From Pseudomonas vlassakiae (lineage in GTDB: Bacteria > Pseudomonadota > Gammaproteobacteria > Pseudomonadales > Pseudomonadaceae): DNA of 64,000 nucleotides. The stretch's first letter is position 1, and the number at the start of each line of letters is the position of its first letter. Shown here one piece after another: positions 34,066 to 43,362 of this stretch. Where the stretch lies: NCBI RefSeq assembly GCF_014269035.2, contig NZ_JABWRP020000016.1, forward strand, positions 1 to 64,000. The letters run 5' to 3'. The translations under genes and the position numbers were made by a program. Below the pieces are notes generated by a model. That model did not search any database and was not told the DNA's origin. It saw only the letters and a program-made list of their open reading frames with translations.

Positions 34066-34312
34066 CAAATGCCGGAAAGTCAAGAAACAGGCGCCATAAA
34101 AACGACACAGACAGGCTTATCGCCAACCGTCATAAGACCGTTCGTGCTTTTTTGACGGATTTCGAAAAAATTTTTTCCATGATGGCACTCCAACATCCTG
34201 CTCCGACCATGTCCTTTATATACGGGGGCGAAACTGCAACGTGCTATCAGTTTGAAAGTATTAGCTACTGAAAAATTATTTAAAAATCTTTCATCGAAGC
34301 GGAACCCACCTC

Positions 34313-34341
34313 GGAACTTCTCCCACGCCCCATCGCTCATA
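34313..34341 (+). promoter_or_regulatory. AlgU (sigma-22)-type promoter of algD
   Basis: GGAACTTC at 34313-34320 matches the -35 of the P. aeruginosa algD promoter and the RpoE-family GAACTT consensus. After 16 to 17 bases comes TCATA (34337-34341) as -10. Transcription would begin near 34347, leaving a leader of about 435 bases before algD. The -10 is not a perfect TCTGA, so the call rests on the -35, spacing and position. Confidence 0.65.
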
Positions 34342-34782
34342 GTGCCGTAACGAATTTCCTGCCCCTGCGGTGTGAGAAATGACTTACAGATGACAACCGG
34401 CAGGTATCACTACCCGCTTCGATAATCTGGCAGACGCAACGGGAACCCCCGCAGGCGCTGCCCAAAGAGGAGTAACGCGCCCTTTCAAACTCGTCCTAGT
34501 GGTTGATTTCAAAGGATTTTTCCACTTGAAAAAACAAGCACAGCATGGCGCCAAGTAGCGCTTTGCAATAAAGACGGCTGCATTACAGGGCACGCCTTTT
34601 AAGTACTGGCTTAATACTGCCAACTTTTAGTGCACAACTTTGTGCGCGACGGATTTATTCATGCCTGCGCTCGGCGAAGTGAGCTTTCGCCCATGGATCC
34701 GTGCGCCTGAAAACTGTTGTTAATCAACCCAGTCCGGCTCTTCCCGGAAGAGCTGGCGTGATAAACACATGAGGTGATAGCG

Positions 34783-36099
34783 ATGCGTATCAGCATCTTT
34801 GGTTTGGGTTATGTGGGTGCGGTCTGTGCAGGCTGCCTGACGGCGCGAGGTCATGACGTGATTGGTGTGGACGTGTCCAAGACCAAGATCGACCTGATCA
34901 ACCAGGGCAAGTCGCCCATCGTCGAACCTGGCCTGGAAGCACTGCTGCAACAAGGCATCGCCAACGGCCGCCTGCGTGGCACCACCGACTTCGCCGAGGC
35001 CATCCGCGCCAGCGACGTGTCGATGATCTGTGTCGGTACCCCGAGCAAGAAGAACGGCGACCTGGGCCTGGAGTACATCGAGTCGGTGTGCCGCGAAATC
35101 GGCTACGTGCTGCGCGACAGCGAGCGTCGCCACACCATCGTGGTCCGCAGCACCGTGCTGCCGGGCACCGTGAAGAACGTGGTGATCCCGATTCTCGAAG
35201 ACTGCTCGGGCAAGAAGGCCGGTACCGACTTCGGTGTTGCCGTGAACCCGGAGTTCCTGCGTGAAAGTACCGCGATCAAGGACTACGACCACCCACCGAT
35301 GACGGTCATCGGTGAACTGGACAAGGCCAGCGGCGACGTGCTGCAAGCCCTGTACGAAGAGCTCGACGCGCCGGTCATCCGCAAGCCGATCGAAGTGGCC
35401 GAGATGATCAAGTACACCTGCAACGTGTGGCACGCCACCAAGGTCACCTTTGCCAACGAGATCGGCAACATCGCCAAGGCGGTCGGCGTGGATGGCCGTG
35501 ATGTGATGGAAGTCGTCTGCCAGGACAAGGTGCTGAACCTGTCGCAGTACTACATGCGCCCTGGCTTCGCCTTCGGCGGCTCGTGCCTGCCGAAAGACGT
35601 GCGCGCCCTCACCTACCGCGCCGCTTCCCTGGACGTGCGTGCACCGCTGCTCGACTCGCTGATGCGCAGCAACGAATCGCAGGTGCAGAACGCCTTCGAG
35701 CTGATCGAAGCCCACGACAAGCGCAAGGTCGCCCTGCTCGGCCTGAGCTTCAAGGCAGGCACCGACGACCTGCGCGAAAGCCCGCTGGTGGAACTGGCCG
35801 AACGCCTGATCGGCAAGGGCTACCAGTTGGATATCTACGACGAGAACGTCGAGTACGCCCGCGTCCACGGGGCGAACAAAGAGTACATCGAGTCGAAGAT
35901 CCCGCACGTCTCGTCGCTGCTCAACGCCGACTTCCAGAAGGTCATCGACAACGCCGACATCATCGTCCTGGGCAACCGTGACGAGCAGTTCCGCGCCCTT
36001 GCCGAGCAAGCGCCGGAAGGCAAGCAGGTGATCGACCTGGTCGGCTTCATGAGCAAGCCAACCTGCACCACCAGCCGTACCGAAGGCATTTGCTGGTAA
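34783..36099 (+). CDS. algD: GDP-mannose 6-dehydrogenase
   Basis: Committed step of alginate synthesis: four-electron oxidation of GDP-mannose to GDP-mannuronate in the cytosol. The 438-residue protein has the N-terminal Rossmann motif GLGYVGAVCAG, the catalytic cysteine in FGGSCLPKDVRAL (about residue 268), and a C-terminal nucleotide-binding domain. ATG at 34783 follows GAGGTGATA; the frame is open three codons further upstream. First gene of the twelve-gene alginate operon. Confidence 0.98.
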   Translation: MRISIFGLGYVGAVCAGCLTARGHDVIGVDVSKTKIDLINQGKSPIVEPGLEALLQQGIANGRLRGTTDFAEAIRASDVSMICVGTPSKKNGDLGLEYIESVCREIGYVLRDSERRHTIVVRSTVLPGTVKNVVIPILEDCSGKKAGTDFGVAVNPEFLRESTAIKDYDHPPMTVIGELDKASGDVLQALYEELDAPVIRKPIEVAEMIKYTCNVWHATKVTFANEIGNIAKAVGVDGRDVMEVVCQDKVLNLSQYYMRPGFAFGGSCLPKDVRALTYRAASLDVRAPLLDSLMRSNESQVQNAFELIEAHDKRKVALLGLSFKAGTDDLRESPLVELAERLIGKGYQLDIYDENVEYARVHGANKEYIESKIPHVSSLLNADFQKVIDNADIIVLGNRDEQFRALAEQAPEGKQVIDLVGFMSKPTCTTSRTEGICW

Positions 36100-36163
36100 T
36101 GCCCGACCGGGCAGCGGTGGCCTCCCCACCATCGCTGCCCACCCTTTCCCGAATTCTCGACGG

Positions 36164-37654
36164 ATGCTGAACATGCAAAGGCTCCAGACAGTGCTGTTGC
36201 AGTGCGCCGGGTGGCTGCTCTACATGAGCCTGCTCATGCTGATCGCCCTGGCCCTGCCAGCCGATATCTTCGACTCGCAGTCGAAGCACTTCATCTTCCT
36301 GGTCGGCGCAGTCGGCATCTGGCGCTATTCCATGGGCGCCACCCACTTCATCCGCGGCATGATCTTCCTCTACGGCGTCTACCCGTATCTGCGCCGCAAA
36401 GTGCAGAAGATGGGCGACTCCGCCGCGCCATCGCACGTGTACCTGATGGTCACCAGCTTCCGTATCGAAGCGCTGACCACCGCCCAGGTGTACAGCTCGG
36501 TGATCCGCGAAGCGATCGAATGCGGCTACCCCACCACCGTGGTCTGCTCGCTGGTGGAGATGTCCGATGAACTGCTGGTCAAGAGCCTGTGGGCCCGCTA
36601 CAACCCGCCCGCACACGTCAAACTGGACATCGTGCGCATTGCCGGTACCGGCAAGCGCGACGGCCTGGCCTACGGGTTCCGCGCCATCTCGCGGATGCTG
36701 CCTGATGAAAACGCCGTGGTCGCGGTGATCGACGGCGACACCGTGCTCGGCGAAGGCGTAGTGCGCAAGACCGTGCCGTGGTTCAAGCTGTTCCCCAACG
36801 TCGGCGGCCTGACCACCAACGAGTTCTGCGAAGTGCGCGGCGGCTACATCATGAGCGAGTGGCACAAGCTGCGTTTCGCCCAGCGCCACATCAACATGTG
36901 CTCGATGGCCCTGTCCAAGCGCGTGCTGACCATGACCGGGCGCATGTCGATGTTCCGCGCCAGCGTCGTGACCAACCCTGAGTTCATCGCCGACGTCGAA
37001 AGCGACTCGCTGATGCACTGGCGCCTGGGCCGCTTCAAGTTCCTCACCGGTGACGACAAGTCCAGCTGGTTCAGCCTGATGCGCCTGGGCTACGACACCT
37101 TCTACGTGCCAGACGCCGCGATCAACACGGTCGAGCACCCACCAGAGAAGAGCTTCTTCAAGGCCAGCCGCAAGCTGATGTACCGCTGGTACGGCAACAA
37201 CCTGCGCCAGAACTCACGTGCACTGGGCCTCGGCCTGCGCCGCCTGGGCCTGTTCACCAGCATCGTGCTGTTCGACCAGCGCGTGTCGATGTGGACCAGC
37301 CTGCTCGGGCTGACCGTGGCGGTGATCGCCAGCCTCAAGTTCGGCATGGGCTACCTGCTGGTGTACCTGCTGTGGATCGGCATCACCCGCCTGATCCTCA
37401 CCGTCATGCTGCTGTGCTCCGGCCACAACGTCGGCCCGGCCTATCCGCTGATTCTCTATTACAACCAGATCGTCGGCGCGCTGATGAAGATCTACGTGTT
37501 CTTCCGCCTCGACAAGCAGTCCTGGACCCGCCAACCGACTGCCCTCAAGCGTGACCTCGCCAGTTTTCAACAATGGTTCAACACCTGGTCCTCGCGGACC
37601 ATGACCTTCTCGGCTGCCAGCATCTTCGTCGCTGTGCTGTTCATGGTCGTGTGA
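36164..37654 (+). CDS. alg8: Alginate polymerase glycosyltransferase
   Basis: Inner-membrane GT2-family synthase of 496 residues that polymerises GDP-mannuronate. Two N-terminal membrane helices (LLYMSLLMLIALALP and following), a cytosolic catalytic domain with VIDGDTVLGEG (DxD-like) and DVESDSLMHWRLGRF, and C-terminal membrane helices are seen. It works with Alg44, which binds c-di-GMP. A second Met three codons in (36173) is an alternative start. Confidence 0.97.
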   Translation: MLNMQRLQTVLLQCAGWLLYMSLLMLIALALPADIFDSQSKHFIFLVGAVGIWRYSMGATHFIRGMIFLYGVYPYLRRKVQKMGDSAAPSHVYLMVTSFRIEALTTAQVYSSVIREAIECGYPTTVVCSLVEMSDELLVKSLWARYNPPAHVKLDIVRIAGTGKRDGLAYGFRAISRMLPDENAVVAVIDGDTVLGEGVVRKTVPWFKLFPNVGGLTTNEFCEVRGGYIMSEWHKLRFAQRHINMCSMALSKRVLTMTGRMSMFRASVVTNPEFIADVESDSLMHWRLGRFKFLTGDDKSSWFSLMRLGYDTFYVPDAAINTVEHPPEKSFFKASRKLMYRWYGNNLRQNSRALGLGLRRLGLFTSIVLFDQRVSMWTSLLGLTVAVIASLKFGMGYLLVYLLWIGITRLILTVMLLCSGHNVGPAYPLILYYNQIVGALMKIYVFFRLDKQSWTRQPTALKRDLASFQQWFNTWSSRTMTFSAASIFVAVLFMVV

Positions 37655-37691
37655 GCCCAACCCGGATCGGAACTAACAGGAACAAACCAAG

Positions 37692-38858
37692 ATGAATACC
37701 GCCGTGAACGTCAACGTCGTGCATGAGTCCGAAGCCCAGCGCCAACACGCCCGGGTGCGCATCCCGGCCAAGCTGCGTTTCCTCGACAAAGAACGCCAGG
37801 CCCACGATGTGAAGGTCGACGACCTCTCCGCCGGTGGCCTGAGCTTCCACACCCAACAGCCACTGTCGGTCGGTGAAGTGCTGCGCGGTCGCCTGCAGTT
37901 CACGGTCGACAACCTCGGCCTGTCGATGGACATCGAATTCCAGGTGCGCGCCCACGACCGCAGCAGCGGCCGCACCGGCGCGCAGTTCCAGAACCTCGAA
38001 CCGCGCGACATCGCCACCCTGCGCCACATCATCACCACCCACCTGTCGGGTGAGCTGATCACCGTCGGCGACGTGCTCAGCACCCTGCAGCGCGACAACT
38101 TCACCAAGGCCCGCAAGCAGAAGGACAGTGGCTCCGGCCTGTCCGCCTTCGGCCGGCTGAAGGCCGTGACGGTAACCCTCGGCGTGTTCGTGGTCGGTGT
38201 GGCCGCCTTTGGTTTCGTCGCCAAATCGCTGTACGGCATGTACTTCGTCAGCCATGCCGAAGCCGGCGTGGTCGCCGTGCCGACCACCACCGTCACCATG
38301 CCGCGCGACGGTACCGTCAACAGCCTGGCCGAAACCGGCGGGCAGATCGTCAAAGGCGCACCGCTGGCCAGCTTTACCACCAGCATGCTGGACATGCTCA
38401 AGGGCAGCCTGGACGACTCGCAGCTGGAACCGGCAAAGATCGAGGAACTGTTCGGCAAGCAGCTCTCCGGCACCCTGACCAGCCCGTGCGATTGCGTGGT
38501 CGCGCGCCAGCTGGTGGACGACGGCCAGTACGCTGCCAAGGGGCAGCCGATCTTCCAGCTGGTGCCACGCACCACCACCCCGATGGTCGAGGCCCGCTTC
38601 AGCTATCGCCAGTTCGACGAGGTCAAGCCAGGCACCCGGGTCAACTTCCAGGTGGCCGGCGAGGACGAAGTCCGCACTGGCCAGATCGTCAGCAGCGCCA
38701 GCCTCAACAGCGATGACCTGGCCTCCGACATCCGCGTGCAGATCAAGCCCGACAGCGCCATGCCTGCCGAACTCGCCGGCCGCCCGGCTTCGGTCAACAG
38801 CGACCGTGGCCCTTCGCTGAACTGGCTGATCGACAAAGCCGTAGCCCGCGGTCTGTAA
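37692..38858 (+). CDS. alg44: Alginate synthase regulatory subunit (PilZ)
   Basis: c-di-GMP receptor and co-polymerase of 388 residues. The N-terminal PilZ domain has RQHARVRIP and DDLSAGGLSF, the RxxxR and D/NxSxxG binding motifs. One transmembrane helix (about residues 160-182) is followed by a periplasmic HlyD-like barrel-sandwich domain, thought to bridge to AlgK/AlgX. The gene follows alg8 by 37 bp. Confidence 0.97.
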   Translation: MNTAVNVNVVHESEAQRQHARVRIPAKLRFLDKERQAHDVKVDDLSAGGLSFHTQQPLSVGEVLRGRLQFTVDNLGLSMDIEFQVRAHDRSSGRTGAQFQNLEPRDIATLRHIITTHLSGELITVGDVLSTLQRDNFTKARKQKDSGSGLSAFGRLKAVTVTLGVFVVGVAAFGFVAKSLYGMYFVSHAEAGVVAVPTTTVTMPRDGTVNSLAETGGQIVKGAPLASFTTSMLDMLKGSLDDSQLEPAKIEELFGKQLSGTLTSPCDCVVARQLVDDGQYAAKGQPIFQLVPRTTTPMVEARFSYRQFDEVKPGTRVNFQVAGEDEVRTGQIVSSASLNSDDLASDIRVQIKPDSAMPAELAGRPASVNSDRGPSLNWLIDKAVARGL

Positions 38859-38870
38859 GAGGATCCCGTG

Positions 38871-40298
38871 ATGATTCCCCATAAGAAAAGCGCAAGCCTG
38901 GGCCTCTGTGCCCTGGCGGCCGCGGTCGCCCTGGCCGGCTGTGCGGGCCTGCCCGACCAGCGCCTGGCCAACGAAGCCCTCAAGCGCGGCGACACCGCAT
39001 TGGCCGAGCGCAACTACAAGGCCCTGGCCGACCTGGGTTACAGCGACGCACAAGTGGGCTTGGCCGACATCAAGGTCGCCACTCGCGACCCGGCGAAAAT
39101 CAAGGAGGCCGAAGCCACCTACCGCGCTGCCGCATCTACCTCGCCGCGTGCCCAGGCACGCCTTGGCCGCCTGCTGGTAGCCAAGCCCGACAGCACGCAG
39201 GCCGAGCGTGAAGAAGCGCAAACCTTGCTCAAGGCCGCCGCCAGGCAAGGTGAAAGCAATACCCTGATCCCGCTGGCGATGCTCTACCTGACCTACCCGC
39301 AGAGCTTCCCCAAGGTCAACGCGCAGCAGCAGATCGACCAATGGCGCGCCGCCGGCAACCCGGAAGCGGGCCTGGCCCAGGTGCTGCTGTACCGTACCCA
39401 GGGCACCTACGACCAGCACCTGGACGACGTCGAGAAAATCTGCAAAGCCGCGCTGAACGCTACCGACATCTGCTACGTCGAGCTGGCCACCGTTTACCAG
39501 AAGCGTGGCCAGGCCGATCAACAGGCCGCCCTGCTTGGGCAGCTCAAATCCGCCTACAGCCGTGGCGCGGTGCCGGCCACTCGGGTCGACAGCGTTGCCC
39601 GCGTGCTGGCTGACCGCAGCCTCGGCCAGACCGACGAGAAAACCGCCAAGGACTTGCTCGAACAGGTCGCCCCGGCCAACCCGGCGTCGTGGGTCAGCCT
39701 GGCGCAGCTGCTGTACGACTTCCCCGAACTGGGCGACACCGACCAGCTGATGGCCTACATCGACAAGGGCCGCGAGGCCGAACAGCCACGCGCCGAGCTG
39801 CTGCTGGGCCGCCTGTACTACGAAGGCAAGACCCTGCCAGCCGATGCCAAGAAGGCCGAGCAACACCTGCAGGCCGCCGCCGACGCCGGCGAAATCAGCG
39901 CCCATTACTACCTCGGCCAGCTGTACCGCCGCGGTTACCTGGGCCATGTCGAGCCGCAAAAGGCCGTCGACCACCTGCTGGCTGCCGCCCGTGGCGGCCA
40001 GAACAGCGCCGACTATGCCCTCGCCCAGCTGTTCAGCGAAGGCCATGGCATCCGTCCACAGCCGGGCAACGCCTGGGTGTTCGCCCAACTGTCCCAGGTC
40101 AACCCGACACCACAGTCCAGCGAACTGCTGCAGCAGCTCGACCAGCAACTCACGCCTGACCAGCGTACCCAGGCGCAGAACCTGCTGGCGCAGGAAAAGC
40201 AGGCGCGCGGCAGCATGCTCCAGGGTGCCAACAGCACCTTGGCCCTCGAAGCGCTGCAAGACGACGAAAAAGAAGTAGAAGCTGAGGACTCGCTATGA
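38871..40298 (+). CDS. algK: Alginate export lipoprotein AlgK (Sel1/TPR-like repeats)
   Basis: Periplasmic scaffold lipoprotein of 475 residues. Signal peptide with lipobox ALAGC (Cys about residue 24), then repeated Sel1/TPR-like helical pairs, for example LLLGRLYYEGKTLPADAKKAEQHLQAAADAG and YYLGQLYRRGYL. It localises AlgE and protects nascent polymer. I use ATG 38871 (AGAGGA upstream), directly after a GTG at 38868. Its stop overlaps algE by 4 bases. Confidence 0.96.
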   Translation: MIPHKKSASLGLCALAAAVALAGCAGLPDQRLANEALKRGDTALAERNYKALADLGYSDAQVGLADIKVATRDPAKIKEAEATYRAAASTSPRAQARLGRLLVAKPDSTQAEREEAQTLLKAAARQGESNTLIPLAMLYLTYPQSFPKVNAQQQIDQWRAAGNPEAGLAQVLLYRTQGTYDQHLDDVEKICKAALNATDICYVELATVYQKRGQADQQAALLGQLKSAYSRGAVPATRVDSVARVLADRSLGQTDEKTAKDLLEQVAPANPASWVSLAQLLYDFPELGDTDQLMAYIDKGREAEQPRAELLLGRLYYEGKTLPADAKKAEQHLQAAADAGEISAHYYLGQLYRRGYLGHVEPQKAVDHLLAAARGGQNSADYALAQLFSEGHGIRPQPGNAWVFAQLSQVNPTPQSSELLQQLDQQLTPDQRTQAQNLLAQEKQARGSMLQGANSTLALEALQDDEKEVEAEDSL

Positions 40299-41773
40299 CG
40301 CTCAATCCATTCGTGAAAGCCGGCATTGGCCTGAGCTTCGCCCTGCTGTGGTCCTGCCCGACCCTGGCGGAAATGACCGCCGAAAAGAACTTCGGCCTGG
40401 ATGTGAAAATCACCGGCCAGTCGGAAGACGACCGTGACCTCGGCACCCGCCCTGGCGGCGACGTCAACGGCCTGGGCCTCGACCTGCGCCCCTGGGTGTA
40501 CGGCGAGCGCGGCAACTGGAGCGCCTACGCCATGGGCCAGGCGGTCACCGCCACCGACACCATCGAAACCGATACCCTGCGCCAGAACGACGACGGCACC
40601 ACCACCGACACCGCCGCCGATGGCCGCAAGCAGGACAAGAGCTACCTGGCCATGCGCGAGTTCTGGGTCGGCTACAGCGGCCTCACTGCCTACCCGGGCG
40701 AGCAACTGCGCCTCGGCCGCCAGCGCCTGCGCAGCGACGATGGCATGTGGCGCGACACCAACATCGAAGCGCTGAACTGGACCTTCGACACCACCCTGCT
40801 CAAGGCCGACCTGGGCGTTGCCCAGCGCTTCAGCGAATACCGTACCGACCTCACCGAGCTGGCCCCGGAAGACAAGGACCGCACCCACATCTACGGCAAC
40901 GTCGCCACGCAGTGGACCCCGGGTCACTGGGTCGGCCTGCGCGCCCACCATACCCATGACAGCGGCAGCCTGAAAAACCCGGGCGAAACCGTCGACGCGC
41001 TGGACAAGACCCGCACCGGCGACCTCACCTGGCTGGGCCTGGAAGCCAACAGCGACGCCTACAACTGGCGCAACGACCACACCGTCAACTACTGGGGCAG
41101 CGTCACCTGGCTGACCGGTGACCGCGACACCCTCAGCAGCCAGACCGTCGGCGACCAGACCGTGGCCACCGGCAAGCAGAGCGGCAATGTCAACGCCTGG
41201 GCCACCGACCTCGGCATCCGCCTGCGCCTGGACCCGCAATGGCAGGTCGGTGCGGCCTACGCCCGCGGCAGTGGCGGCGGTGGCGACGACGGTTCGAACA
41301 ACTTCGAGCAGACCGGCCTTGAGAGCAACCGCTCCAACTTCACCGGCACCCGCTCGCGCGTGCACCGCTTCGGCGAAGCCTTCCGCGGCGAGCTGGGCAA
41401 CCTCCAGGCGGCCACCCTGTTTGCCTCCTGGCAGCTGCGCGACGACTACGACGCCAGCCTCATCTACCACAAGTTCTGGCGTGTCGACGGCAACCAGAAC
41501 ATCGGTTCCAGCGGCATCAATGCAGTGGTCGACGACAACGGCGTGAACCGCCAACTGGTCGATGGCGAAAAAGACCTGGGCCAGGAAATGGACGTGGTCG
41601 TCACCAAGTACTTCAAGCAAGGCCTGCTGCCGGCCTCGATGAGCCAGGCGATCGACGAGCCTTCCGCCCTGGTGCGCCTGCGTGCCGGTGTGTTCAAGCC
41701 GGGCGATGCCTATGGCAAGGAAGCGGACTCGTACATGCACCGCGCCTTCGTCGACGTGATCTGGCGCTTCTGA
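40295..41773 (+). CDS. algE: Alginate outer-membrane export porin
   Basis: Beta-barrel secretin-like porin of 492 residues that exports alginate through the outer membrane (18 strands in the P. aeruginosa structure). Signal peptide ends near PTLAEMT; the mature protein shows alternating amphipathic strands rich in W, Y, D, R, with charged pore residues, and ends in the typical C-terminal aromatic strand (HRAFVDVIWRF). ATGA overlap with algK. Confidence 0.97.
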   Translation: MTLNPFVKAGIGLSFALLWSCPTLAEMTAEKNFGLDVKITGQSEDDRDLGTRPGGDVNGLGLDLRPWVYGERGNWSAYAMGQAVTATDTIETDTLRQNDDGTTTDTAADGRKQDKSYLAMREFWVGYSGLTAYPGEQLRLGRQRLRSDDGMWRDTNIEALNWTFDTTLLKADLGVAQRFSEYRTDLTELAPEDKDRTHIYGNVATQWTPGHWVGLRAHHTHDSGSLKNPGETVDALDKTRTGDLTWLGLEANSDAYNWRNDHTVNYWGSVTWLTGDRDTLSSQTVGDQTVATGKQSGNVNAWATDLGIRLRLDPQWQVGAAYARGSGGGGDDGSNNFEQTGLESNRSNFTGTRSRVHRFGEAFRGELGNLQAATLFASWQLRDDYDASLIYHKFWRVDGNQNIGSSGINAVVDDNGVNRQLVDGEKDLGQEMDVVVTKYFKQGLLPASMSQAIDEPSALVRLRAGVFKPGDAYGKEADSYMHRAFVDVIWRF

Positions 41774-41789
41774 GGCCGGGAGACCCCTG

Positions 41790-43349
41790 ATGAACCTTCA
41801 CCCGCACATCCGTCCCAGCCTCCTTGCCAGCGCTTTGCTGCTGGCAAGCCACCTGGCCGTCGCCGCCGAGCCCCAGGTGATCGCCAAGGAGCTGCAGCAG
41901 GCCAAGACCTATACCGTGGCCAGCGCACCGATCGAGCCGCTGCAGATGGACCCGCCGAAACTGCCTGACCTCACCGGCTACACCGCGCAGGCCGTGCAGA
42001 AGAAGATCGACCGCCGCCACAAAGGCAAGGTCAGCCTGCGCCGCATGTTCCAGGAGGACACCCTCAAGGAATTCGTCGGCGGCGACAACAAGGCCGCCGA
42101 GTGGGTGCAGCGCCAGCACGGCATTCCTCAGGCGATCTTCATCGATGACGGCCATGTCGACCTGGTCGAGCTGAGCAAGAAGGTGCCCAAGCAGTACCTC
42201 AGCGAAGTCGAGCCGGGCGTGTACCTGGCGCGCCTGCCGATCGTGGTCGGGCAGAAGGGCATTCTCGAGATCGACGGCAAGGTCAAGCAACTGCGCCTGT
42301 CCCAGGAAGGCGGTTCGTTCCTGGTCAACGACGGCAAGCTGTTCGTCACCGACACCCAGGTGATCGGCTGGCGCGAGAAGGACAACGGTCCGGCGACCTT
42401 CCGCTCGCCCAAGGAATTCCGCCCGTTCCTGCTGTCGTGGGGTGGCACCGAGACCTACATCGTCAATACCACGATGGCCAGCTTCGGTTATGCCAAGTCC
42501 AAGTCGTATGGCGTGAGCATCTCGCAGTACACACCGAACATGTCCAAGCGCATGGGCCGCGCGGAACCGACCGGCTGGATCATCGGTTCGACATTCAGTG
42601 ACATGTGGTACGGCTTCTATTGCTACGAGACCTCCGACTTCGTGGTCAAGGACAACACCTACCACGACAACATCGTCTACGGCATCGACCCCCACGACCG
42701 CTCGCACCGCCTGGTCATCGCCGGCAACACCGTGTATGGCACCAAGAAGAAGCACGGCATCATCGTTTCGCGTGAGGTCAACGACAGCTGGATCATCAAC
42801 AACAAGAGCTACGACAACAAGCTTTCCGGCGTGGTGATCGACCGTAACAGCGTCAACAACCTGGTGGCCTACAACGAGATCTACCGCAACCACACCGACG
42901 GCATCACCTTGTACGAGAGCGGCGACAACCTGATCTGGGGCAACAAGCTGATCAACAACCGTCGCCACGGCATCCGCGTGCGCAACAGCGTGAACATCCG
43001 CCTGTACGAGAACATCGCCATGGCCAACGGCCTGGTCGGCGTGTACGGGCACATCAAGGACCTGTCCGATACCGACCGCGACATCGCCCTCGACCCGTTC
43101 GACACCAAGGTGTCGCTGATCGTGGTCGGCGGCGAGCTGTCGGCCAACGGTTCCGGCCCGCTGTCGATCGACTCGCCGCTGTCGGTCGAGCTGTACAAGG
43201 TGTCCATGCTCGCCCCGCGCAAAGCCAGCGGCATCAGCCTCAACGGCGTGCTTGGCGAACGCCAGGACGAAATCCTCGACCTGCTGGTGCGCCAGCAGAA
43301 GGCCGTGCTGATCGACCCGGTCGAACGCCAGACCGAAATGATCGATTAA
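41790..43349 (+). CDS. algG: Mannuronan C5-epimerase
   Basis: Periplasmic enzyme of 519 residues converting mannuronate to guluronate in the polymer. A signal peptide is followed by a right-handed beta-helix seen as NN/NT ladders (for example NTVYGTKKKHGIIVSREVND and NKLSGVVIDRNSVNNLVAYN). The catalytic motif DPHDR is in YGIDPHDRSHRL. It also has a structural role in guiding polymer past AlgL. Confidence 0.97.
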   Translation: MNLHPHIRPSLLASALLLASHLAVAAEPQVIAKELQQAKTYTVASAPIEPLQMDPPKLPDLTGYTAQAVQKKIDRRHKGKVSLRRMFQEDTLKEFVGGDNKAAEWVQRQHGIPQAIFIDDGHVDLVELSKKVPKQYLSEVEPGVYLARLPIVVGQKGILEIDGKVKQLRLSQEGGSFLVNDGKLFVTDTQVIGWREKDNGPATFRSPKEFRPFLLSWGGTETYIVNTTMASFGYAKSKSYGVSISQYTPNMSKRMGRAEPTGWIIGSTFSDMWYGFYCYETSDFVVKDNTYHDNIVYGIDPHDRSHRLVIAGNTVYGTKKKHGIIVSREVNDSWIINNKSYDNKLSGVVIDRNSVNNLVAYNEIYRNHTDGITLYESGDNLIWGNKLINNRRHGIRVRNSVNIRLYENIAMANGLVGVYGHIKDLSDTDRDIALDPFDTKVSLIVVGGELSANGSGPLSIDSPLSVELYKVSMLAPRKASGISLNGVLGERQDEILDLLVRQQKAVLIDPVERQTEMID

Positions 43350-43362
43350 GGAAGCCCAGACC

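Larger units (their letters stand above)
33852..34782. other. Long algD upstream regulatory region
   Basis: About 930 bp with no supported gene; short frames here have no homology or start context. It is AT-rich in parts (34150-34290). It contains a hairpin at 34034-34065, an AlgR-like box CCGTTCGTG at 34138-34146 (one mismatch to CCGTTCGTC), and an AlgU-type promoter near 34313. In P. aeruginosa algD likewise has a long control region with distant activator sites and a leader of several hundred bases. Confidence 0.7.

Noticed and set aside
33857..34340. Two short minus-strand open frames upstream of algD
   Set aside because: No homology, ribosome-binding site or coding-like composition. They overlap the AlgU-type promoter and hairpins.
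37641..40259. 872-residue open frame antisense to alg44 and algK
   Set aside because: No recognisable domain; it runs across two well-supported genes on the other strand and reflects GC codon bias.
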